From assembly GCA_022684035.1 (NCBI GenBank), contig JAJHSB010000077.1, positions 1 through 40,828 of the forward strand: 40,828 nucleotides of DNA, read 5' to 3'. Shown in pieces: positions 32,623 through 40,828 of this stretch (the first letter of the stretch is position 1; every line of letters begins with the position of its first letter). Source of the DNA: Candidatus Acetothermia bacterium. GTDB lineage: Bacteria; Bipolaricaulota; Bipolaricaulia; UBA7950. The position numbers and the translations under genes were made by a program. The notes beneath the pieces are model-generated. The model had not been told where the DNA came from. It ran no database searches and saw nothing but the letters and a program-made list of their open reading frames with translations.

Positions 32623-34620
32623 ATGAAATACCGCTACCCAATATTGAATGCCGAAATGCCGGACAAAGAGGATATTAAGAGAATGACTCCCAATAGGGCG
32701 ACCAGGGAAATGCTGGAATGTCTGGAAGGAGAGGGCATTGAAACATCCTTTGATAGATATATAGCTCAACAACCACAGTGTTCCTTTGGCCTGAGAGGCT
32801 TGTGTTGTCGGCGCTGTTTATGGGGCCCGTGCAGATTAGACACCAGGGGTGACAAGGGGAGGGCAAGAGGCATCTGTGGTGCCGATGTGAATCTTGTGGT
32901 AATGGGTAATCTGCTCAGAGGCTTAGCTGCTGGTTGTGCTGCACACGGACAGCATGCAAGGGAAGTCATCGAAACATTGATCCTTACTGCGGAAGGCAAG
33001 ACCAGTTTTGAGATAGTTGAAAAGGGTGTAATCCTGGAATTAGCAAAACGATTTCATTTGGACATCGGAAAGCCATTTGACCAATTAGCTGCAACCGTAG
33101 GAAAGATATTACTGGACGATCTCTCTCGAGTTGAGGAAGTGGAGATGAAAACTCTGTTGGCTTATGCCCCGGAAGAAAGGATAAATACCTGGAGAGAAAT
33201 GGGCATCTTGCCTCGAAGTGCTTTTTATGAAATCGTCGAAGCACTACACAAGACCACTCTGGGTGGCGATTCCGATTGGAAGGATCTCGCCAAGCAGGAG
33301 CTGAGGACTGCCCTGGCATATTGTTTCAGCACTCTGTTTGGTTCCTCCTTGGCAACGGAAGCGCTATTTGGGATCCCCAGGCCGAAAACAGTGGAGCTAA
33401 ACTATGGCATCCTGGAAAATGACTGCGTAAACATTCTTATTCATGGTCATACCCCTACTTTGGTGGAGAAAATAATAGAAAAAATAGAATCCCCGGAGAT
33501 TCAAAAGCTGGCTAAGGATGCTGGCGCGCAAGGGGTTCAGTTGACGGGGGTCTGCTGCACCGGCGCGGAACTCCTGGCTAGACATGGTATTCCTTCCCTG
33601 GGAGGCATCTTAGCTCAGGAGCTTATAATCGGTACAGGGGCAATAGATGCCGTTATCGTAGATATGCAGTGTGTTATCCCGGGTTTAAAGACAGTCGCTG
33701 ATTGCTGGGGAACAGAGATAATTACAACGAGCCAATCCAATCGGATCCCAGATGCCACTCATGTACCGTTCGATCCGATTAAAGCCGACGAGATAGCATT
33801 AGAGATCTCCAGAAGAGCAGTGGAGGCCTACTCCAGACGACACCATTCGAAGACCAATATACCGGATGTGAAATCGAAGGCAATCATCGGTTTTAGCCTG
33901 GAAGCTATCCTGGATATTTTTGGGGGGAGAAGAAACCTGCTGGAATTGCTGGAATCCGGCAAAATAAAGGGAATAGTTACCGTAGTCGGTTGTAATACAC
34001 CCAAGGTGCCCTACGAAAATAGTCATGTTATCATTGCCAGGGAATTGATCAAACACGGAATATTGGTTACTACGAGCGGTTGTTCCTCCCATGCTCTACT
34101 TAATGCTGGGTTGTGCGCACTCGGTGCAGCAGAGCTGGCCGCCGCAGGGCTGAGAGAAGTCTGCCAGGAAAGGGGAATTCCACCTGTTTTGGCAGTAGGT
34201 GCCTGTGTTGATAATACAAGAACAATCAGATTGTTCATCGAGCTGGCCGAAGAAGCGGGGATGCCGATAAACAAGTTGCCCTTCCTTTTCTCCGGGCCTG
34301 AGCCGGGAAATGAAAAGACGATAGGCCAGGGGATGGCATTTCTGGCATTGGGGGTTAGCGTACATCAGGGTTTCCCCGGACCAATCCCGGTGCCAATTCC
34401 TGTCGCTAAGGCGGATTCAGATTTCCTGGATGATTATGACAGAGGTGGAAATGACGTGGCGGATTTTTTTGCCGAAGACATTCATGATTTGCTGGGGGCA
34501 AGGGTCTATAGTGAACCTTACCCTGATCTAGCAGCCAAGCTAATTCAAATGCATATAAGAAGAAAAAGATTGGAATGGGCCAGCGCAGCTTCTACTTGCT
34601 TGATTTCTGGTACAATGTAA
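32623..34620 (+). CDS. cooS: Anaerobic carbon monoxide dehydrogenase catalytic subunit CooS
   Basis: A 665-aa Ni-Fe-S enzyme interconverting CO and CO2. Cys53 and Cys61 would hold the inter-subunit D cluster. Cys62, Cys65, Cys70 and Cys85 hold the B cluster ([19 protein letters not shown]). C-cluster ligands are all visible: the HGH at 274-276, [10 protein letters not shown] near 310, Cys350 (DMQCVIPG), Cys457 (VVGCNTPK), Cys487 (TSGCSSHA) and Cys528 (GACVDNTR). The protein therefore looks catalytic rather than a degenerate hybrid-cluster relative. No CooF ferredoxin, CooC nickel-insertion ATPase, hydrogenase or acetyl-CoA synthase gene is nearby. It follows the ABC importer by 21 bases and precedes cysE by 25, an unusual setting for a CODH. 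Confidence 0.96.
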   Translation: MKYRYPILNAEMPDKEDIKRMTPNRATREMLECLEGEGIETSFDRYIAQQPQCSFGLRGLCCRRCLWGPCRLDTRGDKGRARGICGADVNLVVMGNLLRGLAAGCAAHGQHAREVIETLILTAEGKTSFEIVEKGVILELAKRFHLDIGKPFDQLAATVGKILLDDLSRVEEVEMKTLLAYAPEERINTWREMGILPRSAFYEIVEALHKTTLGGDSDWKDLAKQELRTALAYCFSTLFGSSLATEALFGIPRPKTVELNYGILENDCVNILIHGHTPTLVEKIIEKIESPEIQKLAKDAGAQGVQLTGVCCTGAELLARHGIPSLGGILAQELIIGTGAIDAVIVDMQCVIPGLKTVADCWGTEIITTSQSNRIPDATHVPFDPIKADEIALEISRRAVEAYSRRHHSKTNIPDVKSKAIIGFSLEAILDIFGGRRNLLELLESGKIKGIVTVVGCNTPKVPYENSHVIIARELIKHGILVTTSGCSSHALLNAGLCALGAAELAAAGLREVCQERGIPPVLAVGACVDNTRTIRLFIELAEEAGMPINKLPFLFSGPEPGNEKTIGQGMAFLALGVSVHQGFPGPIPVPIPVAKADSDFLDDYDRGGNDVADFFAEDIHDLLGARVYSEPYPDLAAKLIQMHIRRKRLEWASAASTCLISGTM

Positions 34621-34645
34621 GGGCTCGGGAAGGAATCTGAGGAAC

Positions 34646-35362
34646 ATGTTCAAAACCTTAAGGGAAGACATCCAGACAATTTTTGCCAAAGACCCGGCCG
34701 CCCGGAGCTGGCTGGAGGTTATCCTCTGTTATCCGGGACTGCAGGCCTTGTGGTGGCATCGCGTCGCTCATTTTCTCTGGCGACACCGCCTTTATCTTCT
34801 CGCCCGGCTGCTGTCTCACATTAGCCGCTTTTTCACCGGGATCGAGATTCATCCTGGCGCGAAGATCGGTCGGCGTTTTTTCATCGACCATGGAATGGGG
34901 GTGGTCATCGGGGAGACGGCTGAGATTGGGGATGATGTCTTGCTCTATCAGGGGGTGGTTCTGGGTGGGACAACGCTGGAGAAGAAGAAGCGCCATCCCA
35001 CACTGGGGTCTAACGTAGTCGTCGGCTCGGCGGCGATCTTGCTTGGGCCGATTACCATTGGCGATAGGGCACTGATCGGGGCCAATTCGGTAGTGGTGAA
35101 GTCTGTACCACCCGGCGCAACCGTGGTGGGGGTCCCCGGACGCGTGGTCGGGGACAAGAAAGAGGAGATTGAAAAACTGGAGCATGGGAAGCTACCCGAT
35201 CCTGTGGCTGAGGCGATCGGACTCGTCCTAATGAGACAGGGCAAGCTCGTAAGACGACTGAAGATGCTGGAGATTTCAGCCGGCATAACAGCCGCTAAAG
35301 ATGAACTGGAAGAGCAAATAAGGGAACTTGAGATGACATTCAGTCAGGGAGAGGGGATATGA
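34646..35362 (+). CDS. cysE: Serine O-acetyltransferase CysE
   Basis: Makes O-acetylserine, the substrate of CysK. The N-terminal helical part ([20 protein letters not shown]) leads into a left-handed beta helix of hexapeptide repeats ([53 protein letters not shown]). The catalytic His is in [17 protein letters not shown]. The C-terminus ends in a charged helix of about 70 residues instead of the short Ile-ending tail that binds CysK in E. coli. GAGGAAC is close to the ATG. With cysK at the other end of the group, both steps from serine to cysteine are present. Confidence 0.95.
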   Translation: MFKTLREDIQTIFAKDPAARSWLEVILCYPGLQALWWHRVAHFLWRHRLYLLARLLSHISRFFTGIEIHPGAKIGRRFFIDHGMGVVIGETAEIGDDVLLYQGVVLGGTTLEKKKRHPTLGSNVVVGSAAILLGPITIGDRALIGANSVVVKSVPPGATVVGVPGRVVGDKKEEIEKLEHGKLPDPVAEAIGLVLMRQGKLVRRLKMLEISAGITAAKDELEEQIRELEMTFSQGEGI

Positions 35363-35600
35363 GGTTGAGTAGAGAAAAAGTAATGAGCGAAGCGAGATAT
35401 TCGAGAATAAACAGGATTATGAGAAATTTCTGACATATATGAAGACTGTAACCCAGCGATGTGGAGCACTTTTTTGATGAGGTATTACTACTTGATTTTC
35501 TGCCGAAATTGTACTATGCTTAGCATCAGAGATCTGAGGACTTATTCCGATAATTCCAAAGGCGATAATAATCAAGTTATCGCAAGGAGAAAAGTTAATT
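35363..35600. other. Intergenic region between cysE and the GntR gene
   Basis: No gene is recognised. A 16-codon frame from ATG 35382 (ending at the TGA near 35432) has no counterpart I know. AAGGAG near 35585 is the ribosome site of the GntR gene. Confidence 0.5.
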
Positions 35601-36389
35601 ATGGCGCGAAAACCTTTGTATAAGATTGTGACCGAGTACCTTTTGCAAGAGGTTGTTTCTGGCCGCTTCAAGGAGGATAATAAGCTCCCTTCAGAAGTCG
35701 AACTCGCTGAGCAATTCAACGTGAGTCGATCCACGCTGCGAGAAGCGCTTGGAGTTTTAGCAAAAGAGGGACTTATCCAAAAGATTCATGGCATTGGCTC
35801 GTTTGTCACACAAACTTCTCGCGGCACGGCAGCAGGAATCGAGTCTTTGGAGAGCTACACCGAAACGATTCGCCGTAGCGGTCACAAAGCCGAAGACGTT
35901 GTACTGAACATCACCCGAGTTGAGCTTGATGATACAATCGCAGCAGCTCTTAACCCCGGGAAAGGTAAAGCCGGTATTCTCATTGAAAGCATTCGTTTGG
36001 CAGATGGAGTTCCTGTGATCTATTGTCGAGACGTTCTCTCTTCGGTACTGATGGATGAGTTTGATCTTGATTTCGTTAAAACCCAGCGTCCACAGTATGA
36101 GTCTCTCCTTGATTTTTTTGAACAGGAATTAAAAGTGATCGTAAATTACGTTACCTTATCTGTGACCGCAGAGGCGGCTACCGAATTAACTTCCCAGCGA
36201 CTCAACGTGAAATTGGGAATGCCGCTGCTCTGTCTGTCAGGGATTGCCTATGATGACTCTTCAGATCACAAGCCGGTATATCATTCTACTAACTATTTTG
36301 TAACAGACCATTACAAGTTTACGTTGATCAGACGAAAACCTCATATTCAGCTACCAACTCATAACGTAGCACTCCCGATTATCGATTAA
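35601..36389 (+). CDS. GntR-family regulator with UTRA domain (HutC-like)
   Basis: A 262-aa regulator. The GntR winged helix covers residues 5-70 (LPSEVELAEQFNVSRSTLREALGVLAKEGLIQKIHGIGSFV). A UTRA-type ligand domain follows (about 90-240), with VIYCRDVLSS and MPLLCLSGIAYDD. HutC-type regulators sense small effectors such as sugars or amino acid derivatives. It lies directly before a decayed oligopeptide importer and a D-aminoacylase gene, so it probably regulated that locus. AAGGAG and a 9-base spacer precede the ATG. Confidence 0.92.
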   Translation: MARKPLYKIVTEYLLQEVVSGRFKEDNKLPSEVELAEQFNVSRSTLREALGVLAKEGLIQKIHGIGSFVTQTSRGTAAGIESLESYTETIRRSGHKAEDVVLNITRVELDDTIAAALNPGKGKAGILIESIRLADGVPVIYCRDVLSSVLMDEFDLDFVKTQRPQYESLLDFFEQELKVIVNYVTLSVTAEAATELTSQRLNVKLGMPLLCLSGIAYDDSSDHKPVYHSTNYFVTDHYKFTLIRRKPHIQLPTHNVALPIID

Positions 36390-36454
36390 GGAAGTGATCA
36401 ATTGGAGTAGTTAAAAAGGAGGTAAGAGGCAAGTAGAGTAGATAGAACAAGCAC

Positions 36455-36784
36455 ATGATGATCACTCATGACTTTGGGGTGATCGCTGAGCTTTGTGAGC
36501 GAGTCGGCGTGATGTATTGCGGGATGATGGTTGAGCTTGCAGATGTTGAAACCTTATTTGAAAAACCAATGCATCCTTACACCCAAGGGTTGCTCGGTTC
36601 CATTCCTATCGGCAGTAACGAGAGACTTGTGACTATCCCAGGAAGTGTCCCCAAACCGATCAACCCTCCCCCAGGATGTCGGTTTCATCATAGATGCGAA
36701 AAAGCAATGGAGATTTGTAAAAAGCAACCACCAATCATTGAGATAGATAAGAATCATTCCGTAGCATGTTATCTTTATGAATAA
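36455..36784 (+). pseudogene. C-terminal fragment of an OppD/DppD-type ATPase
   Basis: Only about the last 110 residues of a 320-330-aa peptide-importer ATPase remain. They open at the switch-His segment (MMITHDFGVIAELCERVGVMYCG) and include the Opp-type Fe-S/regulatory tail: NPPPGCRFHHRCEKAMEICK with HSVACYLYE. Walker A, the signature and Walker B are missing, so it cannot hydrolyse ATP. AAAAGGAGG at about 36415 sits 40 bases upstream, as expected if a deletion joined the old ribosome site to the gene's 3' part. It overlaps the OppF start by 8 bases. Confidence 0.85.
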
Positions 36785-37741
36785 AAAGATTTTAGAAGTA
36801 AAAGGTTTAAAGAAATATTTCCTGTTGAGAGGGTTCTTTTCACGCAAGAGAGGGTTTCTCCATGCAGTTGATAATGTATGTTTTTCCATCACGAGGAGTG
36901 AGACCTTGGGGCTTGTGGGGAGAGCGGCTCGGGGAAGACCACAATCGGTAGAGTAGTCTTACGGCTAATTGAACCCACAGCCGGCGAGATCAACTTAGAT
37001 GGAATCAACCTCGTAAAACTCAACGGCAGGGAAATCCAAAGAACGAGAAGGAAGATGGGAGTAGTCCTCCAAGACCCTAAGGCTTCTCTCAACCCACGAA
37101 TGACTGTCAAGGAGATCCTGCACAGGCCATTGGCGATCCATGATTTTCCGAAGCGAGAAAGATTAGACCGGATACTTGACGTTTTAGAGAGTGTCGGTCT
37201 TGAACCAGGACATCTATGGAGGTATCCCCATGAATTCAGCGGCGATCAACAACAGCGGATAAGTGTTGCTCGAGCAATAATTTTAAATCCAGACCTCATC
37301 GTTTTAGATGAGCCTACCTCCGCATTGGACGTGTCGGTTCAGGCAAAGATCCTTAATTTACTTACCGATCTGCAGAGAGAGTTTAAGCTGACTTATCTTT
37401 TTATCTCTCATAACCTGACTGTTATTCAGTATATTTGCGACTGGGTCGCGGTTATGTATTTAGGCAAAATAGTGGAGTTGACAAAAAATGAGCGGTTCTT
37501 TGAGATTATGAAACATCCTTATACCATTAGCCTGCTATCAGCGGCCCCTATCCCTGACCCTAAAAGAAGGTATGAGGAGAAGATACTCCTGGCAGGTGAG
37601 ATACCAAGCCCAATAAATCCACCTCCCAGATGCAGATTTCACCCAAGATGCTCTCACAGGATGGAAGTATGTAAACGGGAACAACCAGACTTTACTGAGG
37701 TTGAGAAGGATCACTCAGTCGCTTGCTATTTGTATCATTAA
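36777..37741 (+). pseudogene. OppF/DppF-type ATPase gene with one-base frameshift
   Basis: From the ATG at 36777 the frame reads ILEVKGLKKYFLLRG then VDNVCFSITRSETLGLVG and breaks inside Walker A at the G-run 36917-36920. Adding one G gives ESGSGKTTIGRVVLRLIEPT, and the rest continues to 37741: Q loop VVLQDPKASLNPR, signature FSGDQQQRISVARAI (SGDQQ for the usual SGGQ), Walker B LIVLDEPTSALD and the NPPPRCRFHPRC tail. The split parts total about 321 residues, the full family length. The gene is dead if the shift is real; a homopolymer error in the assembly is possible. Confidence 0.88.
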
Positions 37742-37758
37742 AGAATAAGGAGATAAGT

Positions 37759-39357
37759 GTGTTTGATGTAATCTTAAAGAATGCCAAGATAATTGACGGA
37801 AGTGGTAACCCCTGGTTCTGGGGAGATCTCGGGATTGCAAATGGTCGGATCGAGAAGATTGGCAAGATAAAGACGGAAGAGGCAGTGGAATTGAAAGATT
37901 TAAAAGGCCTTGTAGTTTGTCCCGGCTTTATCGATATGCATAGTCACTCCGACCTGCCTATCCTGGTAAACCCAACGGCTGAAAGCAAGGTGATGCAGGG
38001 TGTAACCACTGAGGTGATCGGAAACTGCGGGTTCTCGGCCGTGCCTGTGACTAATAATATAATCGAACATCTGAAGGAGTATGGAGACTCTCTGGCCAAA
38101 AAGCTTGACTGGAACTGGCGGAGTTTGAGAGATTATCTCGATAGACTAAATAAGATCTCCATTAACATCGTTCCCTTAATCGGCCAGGGAACGATCAGGA
38201 TTGCGGTGATGGGGTTTGATTCTAAAGATCCCACCAAAAGAGAACTTGAGAGGATGAAAGGACTTTTGCGTGATGCTTTGGACGAAGGAGCGGTTGGTTT
38301 ATCCACAGGTCTGATCTATCCTCCGGGTTCTTTCACCAAGACAGAGGAACTGATAGAGCTTGTCAAGATTGTAAAGGAATATAATGGGTTGTACTCCACC
38401 CATATCCGTGGTGAGGGAGGCACCTTAGTTGAGGCCTTCAAGGAAGCTATTCGCATCGGTCGTGAGAGCGGCGTACGAGTTGAGGTATCGCATCACAAGG
38501 CAGTCGGCATACAGAATTGGGGTAGAGTTCAAGAGACATTAGAGCTGATAGAAAGAGCAAGGGAAGAGGGGATCGATATAACCTGCGATCAGTATCCTTA
38601 TACCGCCTCGAGCACTTCCTTGAGCGCTTGTCTTCCCCCTTGGGCACATGAAGGAGGAGGTCACCGCCTACTTGAAAGATTAAAAGACCCTTATGAGCGC
38701 AAAAGGATTACAGAGTATATAGAGAGAAGGGAGGACTGGGACAACGTAATTCGACAGAGTAACTGGTCAAGGATCAGGATAGCTACAGTAAATTCAGAGA
38801 AGAACAAAAATCTTGAGGGAAAGACCTTGGAGGAGATCGCTCAGGTCAGAGCCAAAGATCCTTTTAATGTGGTCTTTGACCTTCTATTGGAGGAGAAAGG
38901 TAATGTCTCCATAATTATCTTCGAGATCGATGAAGACGATCTAAGGAGGGTGATGCGCCATCCCTCCACGATGATTGGCTCTGATGGAAGTTGTCTTACG
39001 CCTAAAGGGATCATGGGGCGAGGGAAGCCTCATCCAAGAAACTATGGGACGTATCCCAGGGTTTTGGGTCGGTACGTGAGAGAAGAGAATATTCTAACTT
39101 TAGAAGAGGCCATCAGGAAGATGACCTCATTTCCGGCACAGAAGCTTGGTCTTAAGGATCGCGGTCTGCTTAAAGAGGGCTACTTTGCCGATATTGTTGT
39201 CTTCGATCCTCAAAGGATCAATGATCGGGCAAATTATGAAGACCCACATCAGTTCCCTGAAGGGATAGAATACGTCCTTGTGAGGGGTGAAATTGTAGTT
39301 GAAAAAGGCGAGCATACAGGGAGAACTCCGGGAGATGTCCTGCGGAATGAACTTTAG
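37759..39357 (+). CDS. N-acyl-D-amino-acid deacylase (D-aminoacylase family)
   Basis: A 532-aa amidohydrolase-fold enzyme that frees D-amino acids from N-acyl or N-terminally blocked D-peptides. It starts DVILKNAKIIDGSGNPWFWGDLGI. The metal-binding pair is in GFIDMHSHSDLP. The D-aminoacylase-specific VTTEVIGNCGFSAVP, GLSTGLIYPPG, HIRGEGG, EVSHHKAVG and IGSDG (the catalytic Asp near 413) follow. I start at GTG 37759 because AAGGAG lies 7 bases upstream; TTG 37723 lies in the end of the OppF frame. It looks intact, while the importer genes before it are broken, so it may now act on endogenous substrates such as cell-wall D-peptides. Confidence 0.9.
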   Translation: MFDVILKNAKIIDGSGNPWFWGDLGIANGRIEKIGKIKTEEAVELKDLKGLVVCPGFIDMHSHSDLPILVNPTAESKVMQGVTTEVIGNCGFSAVPVTNNIIEHLKEYGDSLAKKLDWNWRSLRDYLDRLNKISINIVPLIGQGTIRIAVMGFDSKDPTKRELERMKGLLRDALDEGAVGLSTGLIYPPGSFTKTEELIELVKIVKEYNGLYSTHIRGEGGTLVEAFKEAIRIGRESGVRVEVSHHKAVGIQNWGRVQETLELIERAREEGIDITCDQYPYTASSTSLSACLPPWAHEGGGHRLLERLKDPYERKRITEYIERREDWDNVIRQSNWSRIRIATVNSEKNKNLEGKTLEEIAQVRAKDPFNVVFDLLLEEKGNVSIIIFEIDEDDLRRVMRHPSTMIGSDGSCLTPKGIMGRGKPHPRNYGTYPRVLGRYVREENILTLEEAIRKMTSFPAQKLGLKDRGLLKEGYFADIVVFDPQRINDRANYEDPHQFPEGIEYVLVRGEIVVEKGEHTGRTPGDVLRNEL

Positions 39358-39701
39358 ATCTCTTCAGTACTTGCTTATTTGTAGCGCGCTCCCATGTGGC
39401 ATATGGATGCGCGAAATAGCACGCTCTCCCTATTGGCTCTGTTATCTCTCTATCTCTCGCGTTTTCTCTCCAATTATCGAGAGTGAGTCTCTGTCTTACC
39501 GCATCCGGCAGGTCTTTGCGGTGCCCGATCACTACATCTCTCGTTTCTTCTGCTCTTTATCGATTCTTCACGATATGGACTTTGGTCTTTCGCCCATGAC
39601 GACTTAAGTAGGTACCTCTGACCTCAATTACTTGCTGCTATCGTCGCTGTTCAGTGCACAGCGAATGTCGGGTCTTGAGTCTCAATCTCCTATTTTGTCG
39701 A
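39358..39701. other. Intergenic region without clear gene
   Basis: No convincing gene. The minus strand near 39360-39610 reads protein-like stretches (for example HGRKTKVHIVKN, then IGHRKDLPDAVRQRLTLDNW) broken by stops, so it may be another remnant, but I cannot name it. Confidence 0.4.
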
Positions 39702-40394
39702 TTATTCCCGCTTCCATGGCTCCATCAATGGGAAATTATCTCGATTCCATCCCGCCCCAAAAATACGCTGCGGCCGGTCGCTGATTCCATCATTATTCGC
39801 ATCCCTTCCCCGATGCCGGCTCCAAAAATTACCGCGACCTTTTCCATCGTCCCAACGGTTGAAATCATGGTCAACAGCGATTGAGTCGATGAAATTATTG
39901 TAGAAGAACCAGTTTCCACCGTTGCCTAGGCTCCTATCTACAACGATTCCAAGCGAAGCATCAATAAAATCATTCGCGATGATGCGGTTGCGAGACGACT
40001 CGCTGACAAAGTAAATCCCTATGTGGCCGCCGGTGATCGTATTCCGATACATCAAAGTGTCACTGGTATCGATAAGAAAGATGGCAGCAAAGCTGCTGTT
40101 CTTAAGGATATTGCTGTAAATCGTTATTGAGCGTACTTCCAGTAATTGTATTCCGATATGACTGTCGATAATGGTGCAGTCTGCAACGACAACGTGAGAG
40201 AGATCTTTTAAGAAAATCGCCGCTGCACGGGCACCAATGATCATATTCTTTTCAATACGGAAGTATTTGGTCACCCGCTCGATGTGAATTCCAAAGTGAG
40301 CCTCGCTGGCATCGATCTTAAACCCCGCGATGATAAACGGATCATCGCGTATTGGTTTTTTAATGTCAAGTATCTGAAGCAGGATTCGATGTTG
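39702..40394 (-). pseudogene. 5'-truncated right-handed beta-helix (NosD-like) gene
   Basis: The minus-strand frame, open from 40394 to the stop at 39702, has repeated beta-helix turns: IIDSHIGIQLLEVRSITIYS, ILKNSSFAAIFLIDTSDTLM, NTITGGHIGIYFVSESSRNR. A C-terminal NosD/Ca-binding-like end follows: NNFIDSIAVDH, GNFWS, DANNDGISDRP, FPLMEPW. Extracellular or periplasmic parallel beta-helix proteins start with a signal peptide; here the frame begins within the helix and meets a TGA (40395-40397) exactly where a TTGTCATTGCGA repeat starts. A GTG at 40274 is the first plausible start codon. The gene has lost its 5' part. Confidence 0.75.
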
Positions 40395-40612
40395 TCATTG
40401 CGATGTTGTCATTGCGATGCATATCTTCTTTTTGTCATTGCGAGAGTTCGCAGAACTCGTGGCAATCTTGTCATGTCCATGGCATCATTATCCCTGTAGG
40501 GGCAGGCCCCTGTGCCTGTCCCAAAAATGGGCAACCACAGGGGGTTGCCCCTACAACTAGGCTAAAGCAACGGGATTGCTTCACAGACTCCATTAGACTT
40601 TAATAGTTATAT
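40391..40612. repeat. Cluster of palindromic repeats
   Basis: TTGTCATTGCGATG occurs twice in tandem (from 40392 and 40406), then TTGTCATTGCGAGAG (40431 on), and an inverse half AAGCAACGGGATTGCTTCACAGACTC (split; near 40564-40590). A 59-base hairpin (40496-40554) sits within this outer palindrome. Confidence 0.75.
40496..40554. repeat. 59-bp hairpin repeat
   Basis: GTAGGGGCA at the left and TGCCCCTAC at the right pair perfectly. CCCCTGTG and CACAGGGG extend the stem, and the loop is AAAAAT. The whole is a long imperfect hairpin with four or five mismatches. It looks inserted within the TCATTGCGA-type palindrome around it. Confidence 0.85.
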
Positions 40613-40828
40613 AATCAGGCTGTCCAAAAAGTCCGGCGGGGGTGGTAACTGGCGACATGGTATATTAAGGTATAATGTGAGCAAAGGATGCTTCTTCCGG
40701 AGGTAATCGCAAATGAAAATATTCAGGAAATACAGTCAGAATCAGAGGTTCCTGCTTCCCCCCCTTCGCTAGATGAATTTGTGTCCGAGAATCATGAGGC
40801 ATGCATTATCAATGACGTGGTGGATACC
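40613..40828 (+). mobile_element. Left end of an insertion sequence, cut by the window edge
   Basis: The tract CAGGCTGTCCAAAAAGTCC near 40617 resembles the terminal inverted repeat of several IS families, and a transposase-like gene starts about 95 bases inside. The right end is outside the window, so the boundary and family are tentative. Confidence 0.5.
40713..40828 (+). pseudogene. IS1182-like transposase, 5' part, frameshifted
   Basis: From ATG 40713 (GGAGGT 9 bases upstream) the frame reads MKIFRKYSQNQRFLLPP and stops soon at a TAG. In another frame SLDEFVSENHEACIINDVVD continues without a stop. Together they give the N-terminus of IS1182/IS5-type transposases ('f..y...Q..LLPpsl.e.v..nH....i.diVd'). 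The break falls on a run of seven C (40758-40764). It is a mutation, an assembly error, or a slippage site. Confidence 0.7.

Noticed and set aside
39218-39532. Minus-strand frame of 104 codons overlapping the deacylase end
   Set aside because: Half of it is complement of the deacylase gene; the rest has some protein-like character but no identifiable motif.
1-40828. tRNA, rRNA and CRISPR arrays
   Set aside because: I looked for T-loop motifs, rRNA signatures and regular direct repeats by eye and saw none; a covariance-model search would be decisive.

Overview
The window is a bacterial chromosome fragment of moderate GC content. It carries about 35 intact genes and an unusual load of gene remnants and dispersed intergenic repeats. 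The gene content suggests an anaerobe using the non-mevalonate isoprenoid pathway (IspG, IspH), lipoylation (LipB, LipA, LplA), an O2-sensitive Ni-Fe-S carbon monoxide dehydrogenase (CooS) and Fe-S-rich enzymes (MiaB, NadA, LipA, IspG, IspH, a DinG-like helicase). The combination, together with the repeat style (REP-like palindromes, short 'TTGGTCATTGGGATTT' and 'GACTTCTGGCTTCTGGC' type tracts), resembles uncultured anaerobic candidate phyla, but the sequence alone does not fix the taxon.

Layout. Positions 1-1500 are a graveyard: a transposase tail, the C-terminal nuclease part of a type III restriction enzyme and an integrase fragment. Positions 1.5-9.8 kb hold housekeeping genes (miaB, a PfkB kinase overlapping a CBS protein, a DinG-like helicase, proS), interrupted by a GIY-YIG gene boxed in by inverted palindromes. 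Positions 10-13.1 kb, minus strand, hold a response regulator, a PAS histidine kinase and a Crp/Fnr regulator. Positions 13.4-17.6 kb are a tight plus-strand run: BtpA-family protein, PfkB kinase, ispG, ispH, yjbQ. At 17.7-18.5 kb lies a small protein/nucleotidyltransferase pair that looks like a toxin-antitoxin module. Positions 18.7-21.8 kb form a lipoate operon: a stand-alone lipoyl domain, lipB, lipA, lplA and a DUF501 gene.

From 21.8 to 24.9 kb, nested inverted repeats bracket nadA (minus strand), a broken BrnT-like toxin gene, an integrase fragment, csoR with its promoter/operator, and a membrane SHOCT protein with a fresh 60-bp internal duplication. Next come copA and a methyltransferase. 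Positions 28.2-35.4 kb hold the most interesting cluster: an IscR/CymR-like Rrf2 regulator, cysK, a SsuABC/TauABC-like transporter, cooS and cysE. These genes run on one strand with short gaps, which places a CODH inside what looks like a sulfur/cysteine operon.

Positions 35.6-39.4 kb hold a GntR regulator, a truncated OppD gene, a frameshifted OppF gene and an intact N-acyl-D-amino-acid deacylase: a decayed D-peptide uptake locus. The window ends with a 5'-truncated beta-helix (NosD-like) gene on the minus strand, a cluster of palindromic repeats, and the start of an insertion sequence whose transposase frame is broken. No tRNA, rRNA or CRISPR array was recognised.
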